NCBI GenBank assembly: GCA_016756835.1 | Contig: JAESPE010000008.1 | Span: forward strand, 1 to 64,000 | Length of the DNA stretch: 64,000 nucleotides | Source of the DNA: a gamma proteobacterium endosymbiont of Lamellibrachia anaximandri | GTDB lineage: Bacteria > Pseudomonadota > Gammaproteobacteria > Chromatiales > Chromatiaceae | Direction of reading: 5' to 3' | Shown here: positions 37,923 to 48,495 of the stretch, in pieces | How positions within the stretch are numbered: position 1 is the first letter of the stretch | Layout of the letters: each line of letters opens with the position of its first letter | Position numbers and translations under genes: made by a program | Notes under the pieces: model-generated | Seen by the model: only the letters and a program-made list of their open reading frames with translations | What the model was told of the DNA's origin: nothing | Database searches by the model: none

Positions 37923-38083
37923 TTCCAGTGGGTTGATGGGGGGGATTGAGCCAAGAAAAAATGAATAATAAAAGCCAGTCACCTGGAATATATTAGAGTA
38001 TTAATATATACTTCAAATATTATTGTGATAAGTCTAGTTTATGCTAGACTCAGTAGTTGCTCATATGTGAGTAGGGTATTGTA

Positions 38084-38593
38084 TTGATGACTGAAAAAGA
38101 GAAGGCTGTAGCTGAAAAAACTGCTGAAGCCGACGAGAATAAACGTGAACAATACGGCATGGATAGGCTTTCCATGGCCTTTGAAACCAGCGCAAGACGC
38201 TGGGAATTGATTGTTTACCCGTCACTTTTTGCTTTTATTTTACTTGCCGCCTATGGATTCTATCTGATCTTCAGTTTGGCGAAAGATGTCCATTTTCTTG
38301 CTCTCAGTGTCGATTCCAACATGAGCATCATGGCAAGCAATGTGCAGAGTATGACAGACAGTATGGGGCAGTTGACTGCAAATGTGCGCACCATGGCTGT
38401 CAGTGTTGATTCGATGGCTCAGGATGTAAGGACTTTGGAGCCTATCCTGTCAAGTATGGATACCATGAGTGACTCGATGAAGTCCATGACCGAGTCAACC
38501 TACTACATGTCGCACGATATGCGTTCGATGAATCGTAATATACGGGATGTATCCAGACCCATGACAAAGTGGAACTCGTTTATGCCGTGGTGA
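38084..38593 (+). CDS. Membrane-anchored Met/Ser-rich coiled-coil protein
   Basis: Single TM YPSLFAFILLAAYGFYLIFSL followed by Met-spaced helix SNMSIMASNVQSMTDSMGQLTANVRTMAVSVDSMAQDV... Confidence 0.7.
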   Translation: MMTEKEKAVAEKTAEADENKREQYGMDRLSMAFETSARRWELIVYPSLFAFILLAAYGFYLIFSLAKDVHFLALSVDSNMSIMASNVQSMTDSMGQLTANVRTMAVSVDSMAQDVRTLEPILSSMDTMSDSMKSMTESTYYMSHDMRSMNRNIRDVSRPMTKWNSFMPW

Positions 38594-38611
38594 CATTTTT
38601 CTGGTCTTAGC

Positions 38612-38649
38612 TGAAAAGCCCTGCCGGGACTCCCTGCGGGGCTTTTTGT
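38612..38649 (+). terminator. Rho-independent terminator
   Basis: aaaagccctgccgggactccctgcggggctttttgtt. Confidence 0.75.
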
Positions 38650-38689
38650 TGCCAGTCAGGAAGCCTGAAAGGCTTTGATTTTTCAGCTG

Positions 38690-40780
38690 TCAGGATTGTT
38701 TGAAGTCATAGCTGATGGTAGGGGAGGGTTCCTGCAGGAAATATCCCCTTATATAGTTCACCCCAATAGACCAGAGTATCGCCAGACTGTTGGCATCTTC
38801 AATGCCTGTTGCGACAGTTTTTACGTTGTAGGATTGGCCAATCCTGTTTGCTTCATTGAGCGCATCCTGCTTCTCCTGGTTGCCGGCCAGGTCATCAAGA
38901 AATTTTGGATCGAACTGAATGTAGTTGATCGGCAGGTTACGCAGCAGTGTCTCCGGTTTGGGGGTGAGTCCAAAGTGGTCGATGGAGAGTTGGCATTTGA
39001 TCTTTTGTAGGCCTTCAGTCAGCTTCTGCACCTGTTGCAGATGAGCGCGTGCGTCACTGTCGCTTATCTGGAAAATGACCCAGGGTCCCTTGGCCTCGAA
39101 TTCTCGCAGGCAGTCACAGATCCATAACAGCAGGGTATCGTCTTCCAGTGTTGTGCCGGAGATGTTGATGAAGAAGTTGATCTTGCGACCATTCTTCCGC
39201 TGTGCAGAGAGTTCAGCAATGGCATGCCGGATAACCCATCTGTCCACCGCAGCCATCTTTCCCATCTCGTCGGTTTGCTTGAGAAAATAGTTGGGCTGAA
39301 TTTCCTCATTGTTGTGATCGATGAGTCGCACCAGTACCGCGTAGTTTTCCCTGGTATCTCCCTGTAAGCTGATAATGGGTTGGTAGACCAGTTTGAACTG
39401 ATCGTTTTCAAGGGCGTGCTGGATCAGGTGGCTGAGATCTGTCTCGTTGCCGGCTTCATCCTCTTCTTCCTGCTGGGTCGCTGCAATGGAGACAAAGAAC
39501 TGATTTCCACCCTGCTGACGCGCATTTTCGCATGCATGGTAGGCGAGGTTGAGGAGTTCCTGGCCACCGGCTATTTCCGGCGAAGAGAAGGCGATGCCAA
39601 CGCTGCTGGTGGGGCTGATGTAACTTGCAGTCTCGGCGTATTCGCGAGCATCGATCTCGTTGCAAATGCGAACAGCGAGTGATTCCACTTCCTGTCTGTC
39701 TGTCAGTGGTGTAAGCAGAGTAAATGTGTGATCCCCGAAGCGGGCAAGCAGATCGTCAGTATGGGTCAGGCCGGTCAGGATATCTGCGACCTCATTGAGC
39801 ACGCTGTCACTTGATGCGATTCCGGCGTTGTTGCGAATCTCCTGAAAATTGTCCAGTGTGATGTAGAGCAGGCTGTGAGTCGGTGAATCCTGATCTTGCT
39901 GCTGACGAGTGGTTTCCTCCAATATACTGAGAAAGTGTTGTCGATTGTAGAGGCCGGTATGTGAGTCCTGGGTGCTTAGCAACCGCAGTTTATCTTCTAG
40001 CTGTCTGTCGTTCGTTTGGTCACGAATAACCAATTGGGTACAGGGTTCTCCATCGATACTGGCAGGGGAAAAACTGAGCTGGGCGGAGAACTCCTTTTCA
40101 TCGTCATGAAGGCAACTGACCTCTATCTCTGCAGTCTGTTCATGATCTGCGGAAAGGGAACGTAGAATTTTTTTGAATTTCTTATGTTCTGACGGGGCAA
40201 TCATATCGAGGATCGGCAGACCTTCGATCTCCTCTTGCTCAACTTGACCGAACATCTGGAGATAAGCCGGGTTTGCCTCGACATGCATGCCCTCATGGAT
40301 ATAGGCAATGGCTTCACGTGAGCTCTGGATCAGTGTGTGACAGCGTGCTTCTGCCTCTTTCAACTGAGATTTGGTTTTTTCGAGTTTGCGTCTCGCTAGC
40401 AGGCTGCTGAATTCCCGTTTGACTGCCAGGGTGAGATGTTCGCTGTTTTTGCGCGCAACGATATCCTTCACGCCTTGGTTCATGGCGTAAACGATGAAAT
40501 CCTCATTGCTTGGATCGCTTAGGGCGATTACCGGGACAGCAACGCCATACTTCTGGAGTAGCGACATCAGATGCTCGATGCCGATATCGCCTGATTCGGC
40601 AGTATAGATCACCATGTCGAGCGATGAAGCGGAGCGGATCTCCTTGGCAATTCGTTTATCGTCCTGATTCAGGCGATTGGCGTGAACCGTTACGCCTGAG
40701 TTGCGCAGGGATGAGATGTAACTCTCTACCTCAGTCATGGCGTTACCGATGATGAGTATTTCGATCGCTGGATCAGGCAT
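38690..40780 (-). CDS. FimX-like REC-PAS-degenerate GGDEF-degenerate EAL protein
   Basis: Receiver-like N-terminus, PAS, GDHTF in place of GGDEF, AVLVR in place of EVLLR, TGIED in place of EGVE. Confidence 0.85.
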   Translation of the reverse strand: MPDPAIEILIIGNAMTEVESYISSLRNSGVTVHANRLNQDDKRIAKEIRSASSLDMVIYTAESGDIGIEHLMSLLQKYGVAVPVIALSDPSNEDFIVYAMNQGVKDIVARKNSEHLTLAVKREFSSLLARRKLEKTKSQLKEAEARCHTLIQSSREAIAYIHEGMHVEANPAYLQMFGQVEQEEIEGLPILDMIAPSEHKKFKKILRSLSADHEQTAEIEVSCLHDDEKEFSAQLSFSPASIDGEPCTQLVIRDQTNDRQLEDKLRLLSTQDSHTGLYNRQHFLSILEETTRQQQDQDSPTHSLLYITLDNFQEIRNNAGIASSDSVLNEVADILTGLTHTDDLLARFGDHTFTLLTPLTDRQEVESLAVRICNEIDAREYAETASYISPTSSVGIAFSSPEIAGGQELLNLAYHACENARQQGGNQFFVSIAATQQEEEDEAGNETDLSHLIQHALENDQFKLVYQPIISLQGDTRENYAVLVRLIDHNNEEIQPNYFLKQTDEMGKMAAVDRWVIRHAIAELSAQRKNGRKINFFINISGTTLEDDTLLLWICDCLREFEAKGPWVIFQISDSDARAHLQQVQKLTEGLQKIKCQLSIDHFGLTPKPETLLRNLPINYIQFDPKFLDDLAGNQEKQDALNEANRIGQSYNVKTVATGIEDANSLAILWSIGVNYIRGYFLQEPSPTISYDFKQS

Positions 40781-40921
40781 GCACGATTATCCTGCAGTTA
40801 AGCGGAATGATTTTTCCCACTTGAGACTACTGCCAAGTAAATGAGGGGTCAACTGAATTGGTCTGGGAATTTGTGCTGGCGCACGTTTTATCGGCAGATG
40901 CCGGTTTCTATTGTCGATAAC

Positions 40922-41977
40922 TTAGTGTTTCTTCCGTCTCGCACGAACAGCGCTGGCCAACGCCTCAAGTAATGGTGTGCTGTCATCCCAGCTGATGCAG
41001 GCATCGGTGATGCTTTGGCCATAGGTCAGTGGTTTGGCCTCTTCACGGTCTTGTCTGCCAGCGACAAGAAAACTTTCAATCATTGCGCCCATGATACGTG
41101 TATCACCGCGGCTGATCTGGCTGGCGACATCCATGCCAACCAGCAGCTGGCGCTTATGCTGCTTGCGGCTGTTGGCGTGGCTGAAATCGACCATCATACG
41201 TGGTTGCTGACCGGTGGCTTCCATCTCATCTGCTGCAATATTGATGCTTTCGGAGTCGTAGTTTGGCCGGCTTCCTCCGCGCAGAATGACGTGGCAATCA
41301 TCGTTGCCTCGAGTCGAGAAAATAGCGGAACGTCCATCTTTCGTGACTGAAAGAAAATGGTGCGGTTGGGAGGATGAGCGGATGGCATCGAGAGCGACCC
41401 TCATGCTGCCGTTGGTGGCGTTTTTGAAACCCACCGGACAGGAGAGTCCTGAGGCCAGCTCACGATGTGCCTGACTTTCAGTGGTGCGGGCGCCGATAGC
41501 GCCCCAGCTGATCAGGTCTGCAATATATTGCGGGCTGATCAGGTCAAGATATTCGGTGCCGGCAGGAACGCCGAGATTATTGATGTCGAGCAGCAGTTTC
41601 CTGGCCAGTCGCAGGCCTTTATTGATTTCAAAACTGTCATCGATATCCGGGTCGTTTATCAACCCTTTCCAGCCGACGGTGGTGCGTGGTTTTTCAAAAT
41701 AGACGCGCATGATGATCTCAAGATCATCTTTCAGTGCTTCACGCACCGGCTGCAGTCGTTTGGCGTAATCCAGTGCGGCTTCCGGGTCGTGGGCCGAGCA
41801 GGGACCGATGATTACCAGCAGGCGATCATCCTCATCGTGCAGAATGCGGTGTACCGCCTGTCTCGCAGCATAAACAGTATCAGCGGCCGAATCGCTGATG
41901 GGAAGCTCTTCATGCACCTGGGCAGGGGAGCTCAGTTCTATGATCGCTTTGATGCGAAGGTCGTCAGTCTGTTTCAT
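40922..41977 (-). CDS. 3-deoxy-7-phosphoheptulonate synthase (DAHP synthase, class I)
   Basis: LLVIIGPCSAHDPEAALDYAKRL, MRVYFEKPRTTVGWKGLINDP, MMVDFSHANSRKQ. Confidence 0.95.
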   Translation of the reverse strand: MKQTDDLRIKAIIELSSPAQVHEELPISDSAADTVYAARQAVHRILHDEDDRLLVIIGPCSAHDPEAALDYAKRLQPVREALKDDLEIIMRVYFEKPRTTVGWKGLINDPDIDDSFEINKGLRLARKLLLDINNLGVPAGTEYLDLISPQYIADLISWGAIGARTTESQAHRELASGLSCPVGFKNATNGSMRVALDAIRSSSQPHHFLSVTKDGRSAIFSTRGNDDCHVILRGGSRPNYDSESINIAADEMEATGQQPRMMVDFSHANSRKQHKRQLLVGMDVASQISRGDTRIMGAMIESFLVAGRQDREEAKPLTYGQSITDACISWDDSTPLLEALASAVRARRKKH

Positions 41978-42063
41978 GCGGATCGGATGACCACTCGGTT
42001 TGAAGTTGTTCAGGCGAACGAAAAATTATACACGCTATTGTGGGTTGGGAGGAAGGAAGAAGG

Positions 42064-42172
42064 CCAAAGGGTAAAGGTGAAAGGAAGTTCCGGAATTTGG
42101 CGGCAAGGGATGGAACTCGTTGGAACTCTCATGTGCCCAGTCCTTTAACCTTTATCCCTTTATCCCTTTATT
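42064..42172. repeat. Inverted heptamer-like element, second locus
   Basis: ccaaagggtaaaggtgaaagg ... cctttaacctttatccctttatccctttat. Confidence 0.55.
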
Positions 42173-44426
42173 ACTTCGTCAGCGCCATGAAGAGTTTTGG
42201 GAGCTGTTCCGGTAGTCGCTCGACACGGTCGATGACGGTGTACTGGTTGCCGAAGATGTCTTTCACATACTCGTCGGCTTTTGGGTCGAGGTTGATGCAG
42301 TAGGTGTAGATGCCTTCCTGATCCGCTTCGACTACAGCCTTGCGGCTGTCTTCGATGAGCTGCCGGTCATCATGTGTGTCTATATCCGAGGGTTCGCCAT
42401 CGGTCAGTACCAACATCAGTTTTTTGTCGGCCTGGCGTGCGCCGAGGTAGTGGCTGGCATGGCGTATGGCGGCGCCCATGCGGGTGGACCAACCGGCATG
42501 CATGCTGGCCAGACGCCCTTTGACCGTGTCGTCCCAGTGTTCGCCGTAGCCTTTGATGTGTTGATAACGCACCTCGTGGCGGGTATTGGATGAGAATCCG
42601 GCGATGGCAAAGGCGTCCCCCAGTTGTTCGATGGCCCAGCCGAGCAGGGTGACAGCCTCTTTGCTCAACTGCAGAATCGACTGGTCGCAGCCGGCAGGGA
42701 TCTGATCGACAGATTCCGAAAGGTCGATGAGCAGCATTACGGCCAGGTCACGGCCATCGGTACGGTGGCTCATGTTGATACGGGGATCGGGTTGGGCACC
42801 GCTCTTGAAGTCGATGAGTGAGCGGATGGCGACATCCAGGTCGAGTTCACTGCCCTCTTCCTGATAGCGGATGCGCACCAACTGCTGAGGTTTTAGCAGG
42901 TCTAGCAGTCGTTTCAGCTGCTTGGCCAGGCTGCTGTGTTTGGCCAGCAGGGCGTCGATTTCGGCAGCGCTGCCACCGGGATGCAGGCTCTCGTAGAGGC
43001 TGACGTAGTCGGGGTTGTAGGTCTTGGCCTTGTAGTCCCACTCCGGGTAGTGGCGTGGCGGCAGGCCTTCGAGTTTCTCTTCTGATTTTTTGCGTTTCGA
43101 TTCAGCATCGAACATCTCCTCCTCATCGCCCTCTTCGATAAAGATCCACATGTGGCGGTTGTCGTCCCGGTAACTGACTTCTGTATCTTTGAAGTAGACC
43201 TTGGCGGCGAGATCGGCTTGACGGCGGGTACGGGCAATGTAGGAGATGGCCAGAGCGGAGATCTCCTTGGTGTTTGATTCGCTCTCAGCCATGATTTCGT
43301 GAAAACGCTGTACGAACTCAAGCAGATCGGGGTTCTGATAGCCGTGGTCAGGGTTGAGCAGAGCGTAGGAGAACATCGCCAGACGGTGGCGGATGCAGGA
43401 CTCCTCTTCAGGGTGGCAGTCGTCTTCGATGGGCTCGGGGTGTAGCGCCATCCAGAGTCTCCGCAGACCGGGGTAGTGTCGCATCGCCAGCATCTCTACC
43501 CGTGAGTCCTCGAACATCTCGATGGCGACCCGTTGGAAGGGGCTGAAGTTATCTGCCACGATCTGCCGTGTCCAGATCTTGTGAGCGGCGACGTGGGCAA
43601 GCAGGGCACGATAGCGGTCGATGCCGCTGACGCCCTGGAAGTCGTCATAGACATCGGGTACACGCACCCCCAGCGGATCGTAATAGGGCATGGGTTTGCG
43701 CAGTTCGTCGAAACCTTCGGAGTAGGGTACCAGCTGCTCTTTGATCTCCCACAAAGCCTGCATGTAGTAGTCGAGTTTGCGTTCGTTATCGTAGAAGAGC
43801 GTACCGTGACGCTCGCGTTGCAGAATGGCGCGGCTGTCGGCGGACTGCAGGCTGAAGTAGTCGATCTGACGCTGTGGATTCTTGGTGTAGTTGCGAACAC
43901 CGTAGTCGATCCAGTTTCTCAACCCGTTGCAGGATAGCTGGCTAAGCAGATAAGGCATCTTCTTCAGCAGATCGGGGAGCGAAGGGCTGGGGATGGTGGT
44001 GTGAAAGCCGTGGACGGAGCCAGTGGTTCTGTCCATGGTATCCATGATCAGCTCGACGTATTTCTCAAACAGCTCAAGGCTGCCGAGCCGGCGGCTGGCC
44101 TCGGGCAGTACCTGGAGAAAAGGCAGGATTGCTTTGCCGTTTGGACTGCGGGAGATGCGCCAGACGGTCTTGGAGACCAGGGATAAGGCGGCCTCACCCA
44201 CATGGACAGCCAACTGTGGCATCTCTTCGAGATAGATGATGACCGGCTCCACCCCGCGACCGATCTTGCAGGCTGTGGAGGCGCCTTCGAGATAATCATC
44301 GATGCCCTGCTCGGAGAGAAGGACGAGCGCCTCTTCCATGCAGTCACCGAATATCGGATCCAACTGCTCGAAACCGCATGAGAGCTGATCCCGATATTGT
44401 TCGAGCTGATCTGAATTTATTGACAT
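42171..44426 (-). CDS. cbbO: RuBisCO activation protein CbbO (VWA domain)
   Basis: C-terminal VWA: RDLAVMLLIDLSESVDQ, LMLVLTDGEPSDIDTHD; adjacent to cbbQ. Confidence 0.9.
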   Translation of the reverse strand: MSINSDQLEQYRDQLSCGFEQLDPIFGDCMEEALVLLSEQGIDDYLEGASTACKIGRGVEPVIIYLEEMPQLAVHVGEAALSLVSKTVWRISRSPNGKAILPFLQVLPEASRRLGSLELFEKYVELIMDTMDRTTGSVHGFHTTIPSPSLPDLLKKMPYLLSQLSCNGLRNWIDYGVRNYTKNPQRQIDYFSLQSADSRAILQRERHGTLFYDNERKLDYYMQALWEIKEQLVPYSEGFDELRKPMPYYDPLGVRVPDVYDDFQGVSGIDRYRALLAHVAAHKIWTRQIVADNFSPFQRVAIEMFEDSRVEMLAMRHYPGLRRLWMALHPEPIEDDCHPEEESCIRHRLAMFSYALLNPDHGYQNPDLLEFVQRFHEIMAESESNTKEISALAISYIARTRRQADLAAKVYFKDTEVSYRDDNRHMWIFIEEGDEEEMFDAESKRKKSEEKLEGLPPRHYPEWDYKAKTYNPDYVSLYESLHPGGSAAEIDALLAKHSSLAKQLKRLLDLLKPQQLVRIRYQEEGSELDLDVAIRSLIDFKSGAQPDPRINMSHRTDGRDLAVMLLIDLSESVDQIPAGCDQSILQLSKEAVTLLGWAIEQLGDAFAIAGFSSNTRHEVRYQHIKGYGEHWDDTVKGRLASMHAGWSTRMGAAIRHASHYLGARQADKKLMLVLTDGEPSDIDTHDDRQLIEDSRKAVVEADQEGIYTYCINLDPKADEYVKDIFGNQYTVIDRVERLPEQLPKLFMALTK

Positions 44427-44599
44427 GACTCACCTGTTACCGGGTGGTTTAGATATTTCAGTCCGCAAGAAACGCCAATGATTACAAAAGAAAAAGACAC
44501 TTGTGAGTTATTTGCCCAAGCACTTGGTGATGTGGTGGCAAATAGATATGTCTTAGGAGTTGCGTTATTTGCGTGTTTTTCGGATTAAACCCCAAATAA

Positions 44600-45403
44600 T
44601 CAGCCGAAAACGGCGTCGATGGCGTGGTCCAGAGTGGCGACGATGTCGGCATCGTCTGTAATCGGACGTACCAGGGCCATGCGGCAGGCAGCTACCGGAT
44701 CTATGCCTCCGTTGATCAGTTGCGCGGCGTAGACCAGCAGACGGGTGGAGATGCCCTCATCCAGGCCATGGCCTTTCAGATTACGGGCAGTCCCGCCGAT
44801 GGTGACCAGTTTTCCGGCAATCGTCTCGTTTATGCCGGTCTCCTTGGCCACGATGCCTGACTCCAGGGAAGCGGAAGCATAGTCAAAATCAAGGGCTGAG
44901 AAACGCTGCTTGGTTGACTGTTTGAGATCCTTCATCAGTGATTGGTAGCCGGGATTGTAGGAGATTACCAGCTGGAAATCGGGGTGTGCGGTGACCACCT
45001 CGCCCTTCTTGTCCAGGGGCAGGGTGCGGCGATGGTCGGTCAGCGGGTGGATCACCACCGTGGTGTCCTGACGTGCTTCGACCACCTCGTCGAGATAGCA
45101 GATGGCGCCGATGCGGGCAGCAACTGTGAGTGGTCCGTCCAGCCAGCGGGTGCCGTCGGCATCGAGCAGGTAACGTCCCACCAGGTCCGAGGCCGTCATA
45201 TCCTCGTTGCAGGCCACTGTGATCAAGGGTTTGCCCATCTTCCAAGCCATATATTCGATAAAGCGGGACTTTCCGCAGCCGGTGGGGCCTTTGACCATCA
45301 CCGGCAGGCGCGCTGCATAGGCAGCTTCGTAGAGCGCTACCTCATCGGCCTGGGACTGATAATAGGGTTCTTCTTTGATGAGATACTGGTCAATTTCGCT
45401 CAT
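44600..45403 (-). CDS. cbbQ: RuBisCO activation protein CbbQ (AAA+ ATPase)
   Basis: [47 protein letters not shown]. Confidence 0.93.
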   Translation of the reverse strand: MSEIDQYLIKEEPYYQSQADEVALYEAAYAARLPVMVKGPTGCGKSRFIEYMAWKMGKPLITVACNEDMTASDLVGRYLLDADGTRWLDGPLTVAARIGAICYLDEVVEARQDTTVVIHPLTDHRRTLPLDKKGEVVTAHPDFQLVISYNPGYQSLMKDLKQSTKQRFSALDFDYASASLESGIVAKETGINETIAGKLVTIGGTARNLKGHGLDEGISTRLLVYAAQLINGGIDPVAACRMALVRPITDDADIVATLDHAIDAVFG

Positions 45404-45711
45404 ATCCTACGTCCGTCTCGATTAGTCGTCTGGTGCAGATTACACACCGCCAAATAATAATATACCCTACCGATTTTCGGAGCTGCAACCAAGCGGAAAA
45501 TCCGCTCAATGATTGAGGGAAGGCAACAGTTTTCCATTTAAACCTGCGTATTGCACAGAGCCGACTACACTTGACCTCTTAGGGGCTCAGTTTTTCATCG
45601 ACTTGACACATCTTGTGGTGGGTCCCATTCTGGATCGGGGAGCCTGTGGTCTGTTCCCTGGCAGATGCCGGCTGCTTTGGCCGATCAGAAATAATACTTC
45701 AGTGGAGAGGC

Positions 45712-46380
45712 ATGAAAATGTCAACAGAGGCCCTGACTGCGCGTTACAGCTTGGGCGAAGAGATCGCCCATGCAGTGACTCATGGCGTGGGCATTCCTCT
45801 CAGTATTGCGGGGCTTGTCATCCTGGTGACTTTCTCTTCGCTCTATGGCGACGCCTGGCACATCATCAGCAGTACTGTCTATGGCGTCACTCTGATCCTC
45901 TGCTACACAGCCTCGACGCTATATCATGGTATCCCCTTGCCGAGGGCGAAGCAGTTGCTGAGGCAGCTGGATCATGCCTCCATCTTTCTACTTATCGCGG
46001 GTACCTATACGCCATTCACCCTGGTCAATCTGCGGGGGCCATGGGGCTGGACGCTTTTTGGACTTGTCTGGGGTATCGCGCTGGCCGGCATGGCACTCGA
46101 ATTGATCGCCCGCAAACGCTATAAGCGTCTCTCCATCAGCCTCTATCTCGGGTTGGGCTGGCTGGTCGTCATCGCTATCCAGCCGATGCTGGAGTCTGTC
46201 GGTACCGGTGGACTGCTGCTGTTGCTAGCCGGGGGACTCTGTTATTCGCTGGGCGTCATTTTCTATGTATGGAAGCGTTTGGCTTACCACCATGCCGTCT
46301 GGCACTTGTTCGTCCTGGGTGGCAGTATATTCCACTTTTTTTCCATACTCTTCTATGTCGTGCCGAATGGTCCTGGGTGA
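45712..46380 (+). CDS. Hemolysin III / PAQR family membrane protein
   Basis: EEIAHAVTHGVGIPLSIAGL, YHGIPLPRAKQLLRQLDHASIFLLIAGTYTPFTL; start refined by RBS ggagagg. Confidence 0.9.
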   Translation: MKMSTEALTARYSLGEEIAHAVTHGVGIPLSIAGLVILVTFSSLYGDAWHIISSTVYGVTLILCYTASTLYHGIPLPRAKQLLRQLDHASIFLLIAGTYTPFTLVNLRGPWGWTLFGLVWGIALAGMALELIARKRYKRLSISLYLGLGWLVVIAIQPMLESVGTGGLLLLLAGGLCYSLGVIFYVWKRLAYHHAVWHLFVLGGSIFHFFSILFYVVPNGPG

Positions 46381-46385
46381 TGTTT

Positions 46386-46841
46386 TTATGCCGACAATCT
46401 GCTCTGCTCGATCAGTCTAACCAGTAGTTCGCTGCCGCGGCGTGTCAGTTTTTTACACAGACGCTTGTTCAAATTGCGAACCCCCATCTGTTTGAGTATC
46501 TCTTCGCAGATCTGTCCTCCAGCCTCCTGTTCCAATATCTCATGGTAGCGAGAGGCCAGTTCCTTGATCTGTCTGTTACCGCCCTTCTGCGGCGATTTTC
46601 CCGCTACCAGCCCAAATGCTGTCGCACCACCGGTGAAGACGCCGCAGGTGGCTTTTTTGTTGCCCATGCCGCCGCATAAGCCGCTGGCAAGGCTGGCAAC
46701 CTCAATGTTGGCGCTGTTGGGATAAATATCGGCCATGGCGAGCAAGATTGCCTCGGAACAGCAGTAACCCTCAGCGAAATAGTGCTCGGCACGTTCTCCC
46801 GACCGGAGGATGCGTTGGTTGCTTTTGTGGTCGTCGTTCAA
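46386..46841 (-). CDS. C_GCAxxG_C_C family redox protein
   Basis: GYCCSEAILLA, GLCGGMGNKKATCGVFTGGATAFGL, ICEEILKQMG, LCKKL. Confidence 0.82.
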   Translation of the reverse strand: MNDDHKSNQRILRSGERAEHYFAEGYCCSEAILLAMADIYPNSANIEVASLASGLCGGMGNKKATCGVFTGGATAFGLVAGKSPQKGGNRQIKELASRYHEILEQEAGGQICEEILKQMGVRNLNKRLCKKLTRRGSELLVRLIEQSRLSA

Positions 46842-46900
46842 TGGTGGGCCGGGGTGGTTGAGGGAGGGTAGTATACAGCTTCAGGTGAAACCTGAAACCA

Positions 46901-46930
46901 AAAAAAGCCCCGCCGAAGCGGGGCTTTTTC
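46901..46930 (-). terminator. Terminator downstream of cbbM
   Basis: aaaaaagccccgccgaagcggggctttttc. Confidence 0.82.
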
Positions 46931-46956
46931 GTACTGTTTGTACAGTAATCGTTCGA

Positions 46957-48345
46957 TTACTTGTGTACGCCCAGTTTGTCGCGCCATCCTGGGAAGATGG
47001 AATCGGCATCGTGCTCGAAGGACTCGAAAGCACGAGCGAACTCTTTGTGCTCTTTCGCGTACTCGATGGGGTCTGCACCCTCTTTCCAGCACTCGTAAGC
47101 CTGGCGCAGGGAGGTAGCACCCGCCGCAGGAGAGTCGATGTGACCGTAAGAACCACCACCAGAGGTGTTGATGACGTTGCCGTGACCCAGGTTCTCGAAG
47201 AAGCCTGGCAGACGCAGTGCGTTCATGCCGCCGGAGATAATTGGAGTGGTGGGCTTCATGCCGTACCATTTCTGATGGTAGAAAGGTCCCTGGCACTCAT
47301 CGCGCTCAATCATGTAGGCGATGACTTTATCAGATGCATCACCTTCCATCTTGCCGTAGCCCATGGTGCCTACATGGATACCGGAAGCACCCTGCAGACG
47401 TGACATCTTGGCCAGAACAAAAGCGGTGTAACCACGCTTGGAAGAAGGTGAGGTTACAGCGCCGTGACCGGCACGATGGTAGTGCAGGTACTGACTGGCG
47501 TACTGACGACGTGCGGTGGTAACCATGCCGGGGCCACCAACGTAGCCGTCAACCAGGAAGGCAACCTTGTCAGCATCGGGACCAAAGGTCTCGAGGATGA
47601 AGTCAGCACGGGCACACATCTCGTAGTGGTCATCAGCGGTGATGTTGGCAGAGAAGAGCTTGGCTTCGCCAGTCTCATCCTGAGCACGCTTCATTGCATC
47701 ATAAACGAGTGGGTAAACCTTCTTGGCTGGGCAGAAAACCTGGTTGCCCTGGGGCTCATCGTTCTTGATGAAGTCGCCACCAAGCCAGAACTGGTAAGCC
47801 GCTTCAGCGAAAGGCTCAGGGCGTAGACCCAGCTTGGGCTTGATGATGGTACCAGCGATGTAACCGCCGTTCTCGACCGGACGGCCCAGAATGCGCCACA
47901 TGTCAGAGATGTCTTTTGCAGGGCCGTCGAACAGCTGCAGCATGCGGGGTGGCATGTAGAAATCCTGCATCTGAGCGTTTTTGATGTCGCCCATGCCCTG
48001 ATTGTTACCGATGCACAGGGTCAGGAAAGAGACCAGCATGGTGCGACCGTCTGTAATGTTACGGTCGAAAAGATCATTCGGGTAGGCGATCTTCATGATG
48101 CCTTCGGCTTCATCAATGAAGTAGACCAGCGCGTCAACACCCTTGGTGAAGTCGTCGGTGGTGGATACTTCTACGTTGGTGCCGGTAGAGGACTCAGCTG
48201 CAAAGTGAGCAGCAGCTTCCAGGTAACCGTAACCTTCAGCGGGTACCATGGTGTAAGCAACCAGGACGTGGTTGCCGTCTGCAAGCAGAGTGTCTTCGTT
48301 CAGAGTCAGGTCTGAGTAACGGCCTGTTTGGTCTAATAACGCCAT
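46957..48345 (-). CDS. cbbM: Ribulose-bisphosphate carboxylase, form II
   Basis: [62 protein letters not shown]. Confidence 0.98.
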   Translation of the reverse strand: MALLDQTGRYSDLTLNEDTLLADGNHVLVAYTMVPAEGYGYLEAAAHFAAESSTGTNVEVSTTDDFTKGVDALVYFIDEAEGIMKIAYPNDLFDRNITDGRTMLVSFLTLCIGNNQGMGDIKNAQMQDFYMPPRMLQLFDGPAKDISDMWRILGRPVENGGYIAGTIIKPKLGLRPEPFAEAAYQFWLGGDFIKNDEPQGNQVFCPAKKVYPLVYDAMKRAQDETGEAKLFSANITADDHYEMCARADFILETFGPDADKVAFLVDGYVGGPGMVTTARRQYASQYLHYHRAGHGAVTSPSSKRGYTAFVLAKMSRLQGASGIHVGTMGYGKMEGDASDKVIAYMIERDECQGPFYHQKWYGMKPTTPIISGGMNALRLPGFFENLGHGNVINTSGGGSYGHIDSPAAGATSLRQAYECWKEGADPIEYAKEHKEFARAFESFEHDADSIFPGWRDKLGVHK

Positions 48346-48449
48346 AGTTCGCTCCTAAATGTTTCGAACGTGAAGAAACTGAGTTTCCGGTGCGGTTAGC
48401 TCAATATTTATTGAGGACAACCCCGGAACGAGGAAGGCAATTTATAGTG

Positions 48450-48495
48450 GAATTATTCATAAGTGAAATCAGAAATATTAATCCGACTCATAAGT
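48450..48495. promoter_or_regulatory. Candidate CbbR (LysR-type) binding region upstream of cbbM
   Basis: Direct repeats TCATAAGT at 48457 and 48488 (31 bp apart); T-N11-A within ATTCATAAGTGAAAT. Confidence 0.4.

Noticed and set aside
41465-42148. 227-aa plus-strand ORF antisense to the DAHP synthase gene
   Set aside because: Shadow ORF; conserved DAHP synthase motifs are on the minus strand.
45513-46124. Alternative plus-strand ORF overlapping hemolysin III
   Set aside because: Out of frame with the recognisable PAQR protein; the sequence is Cys/His/Arg-rich as in random frames.
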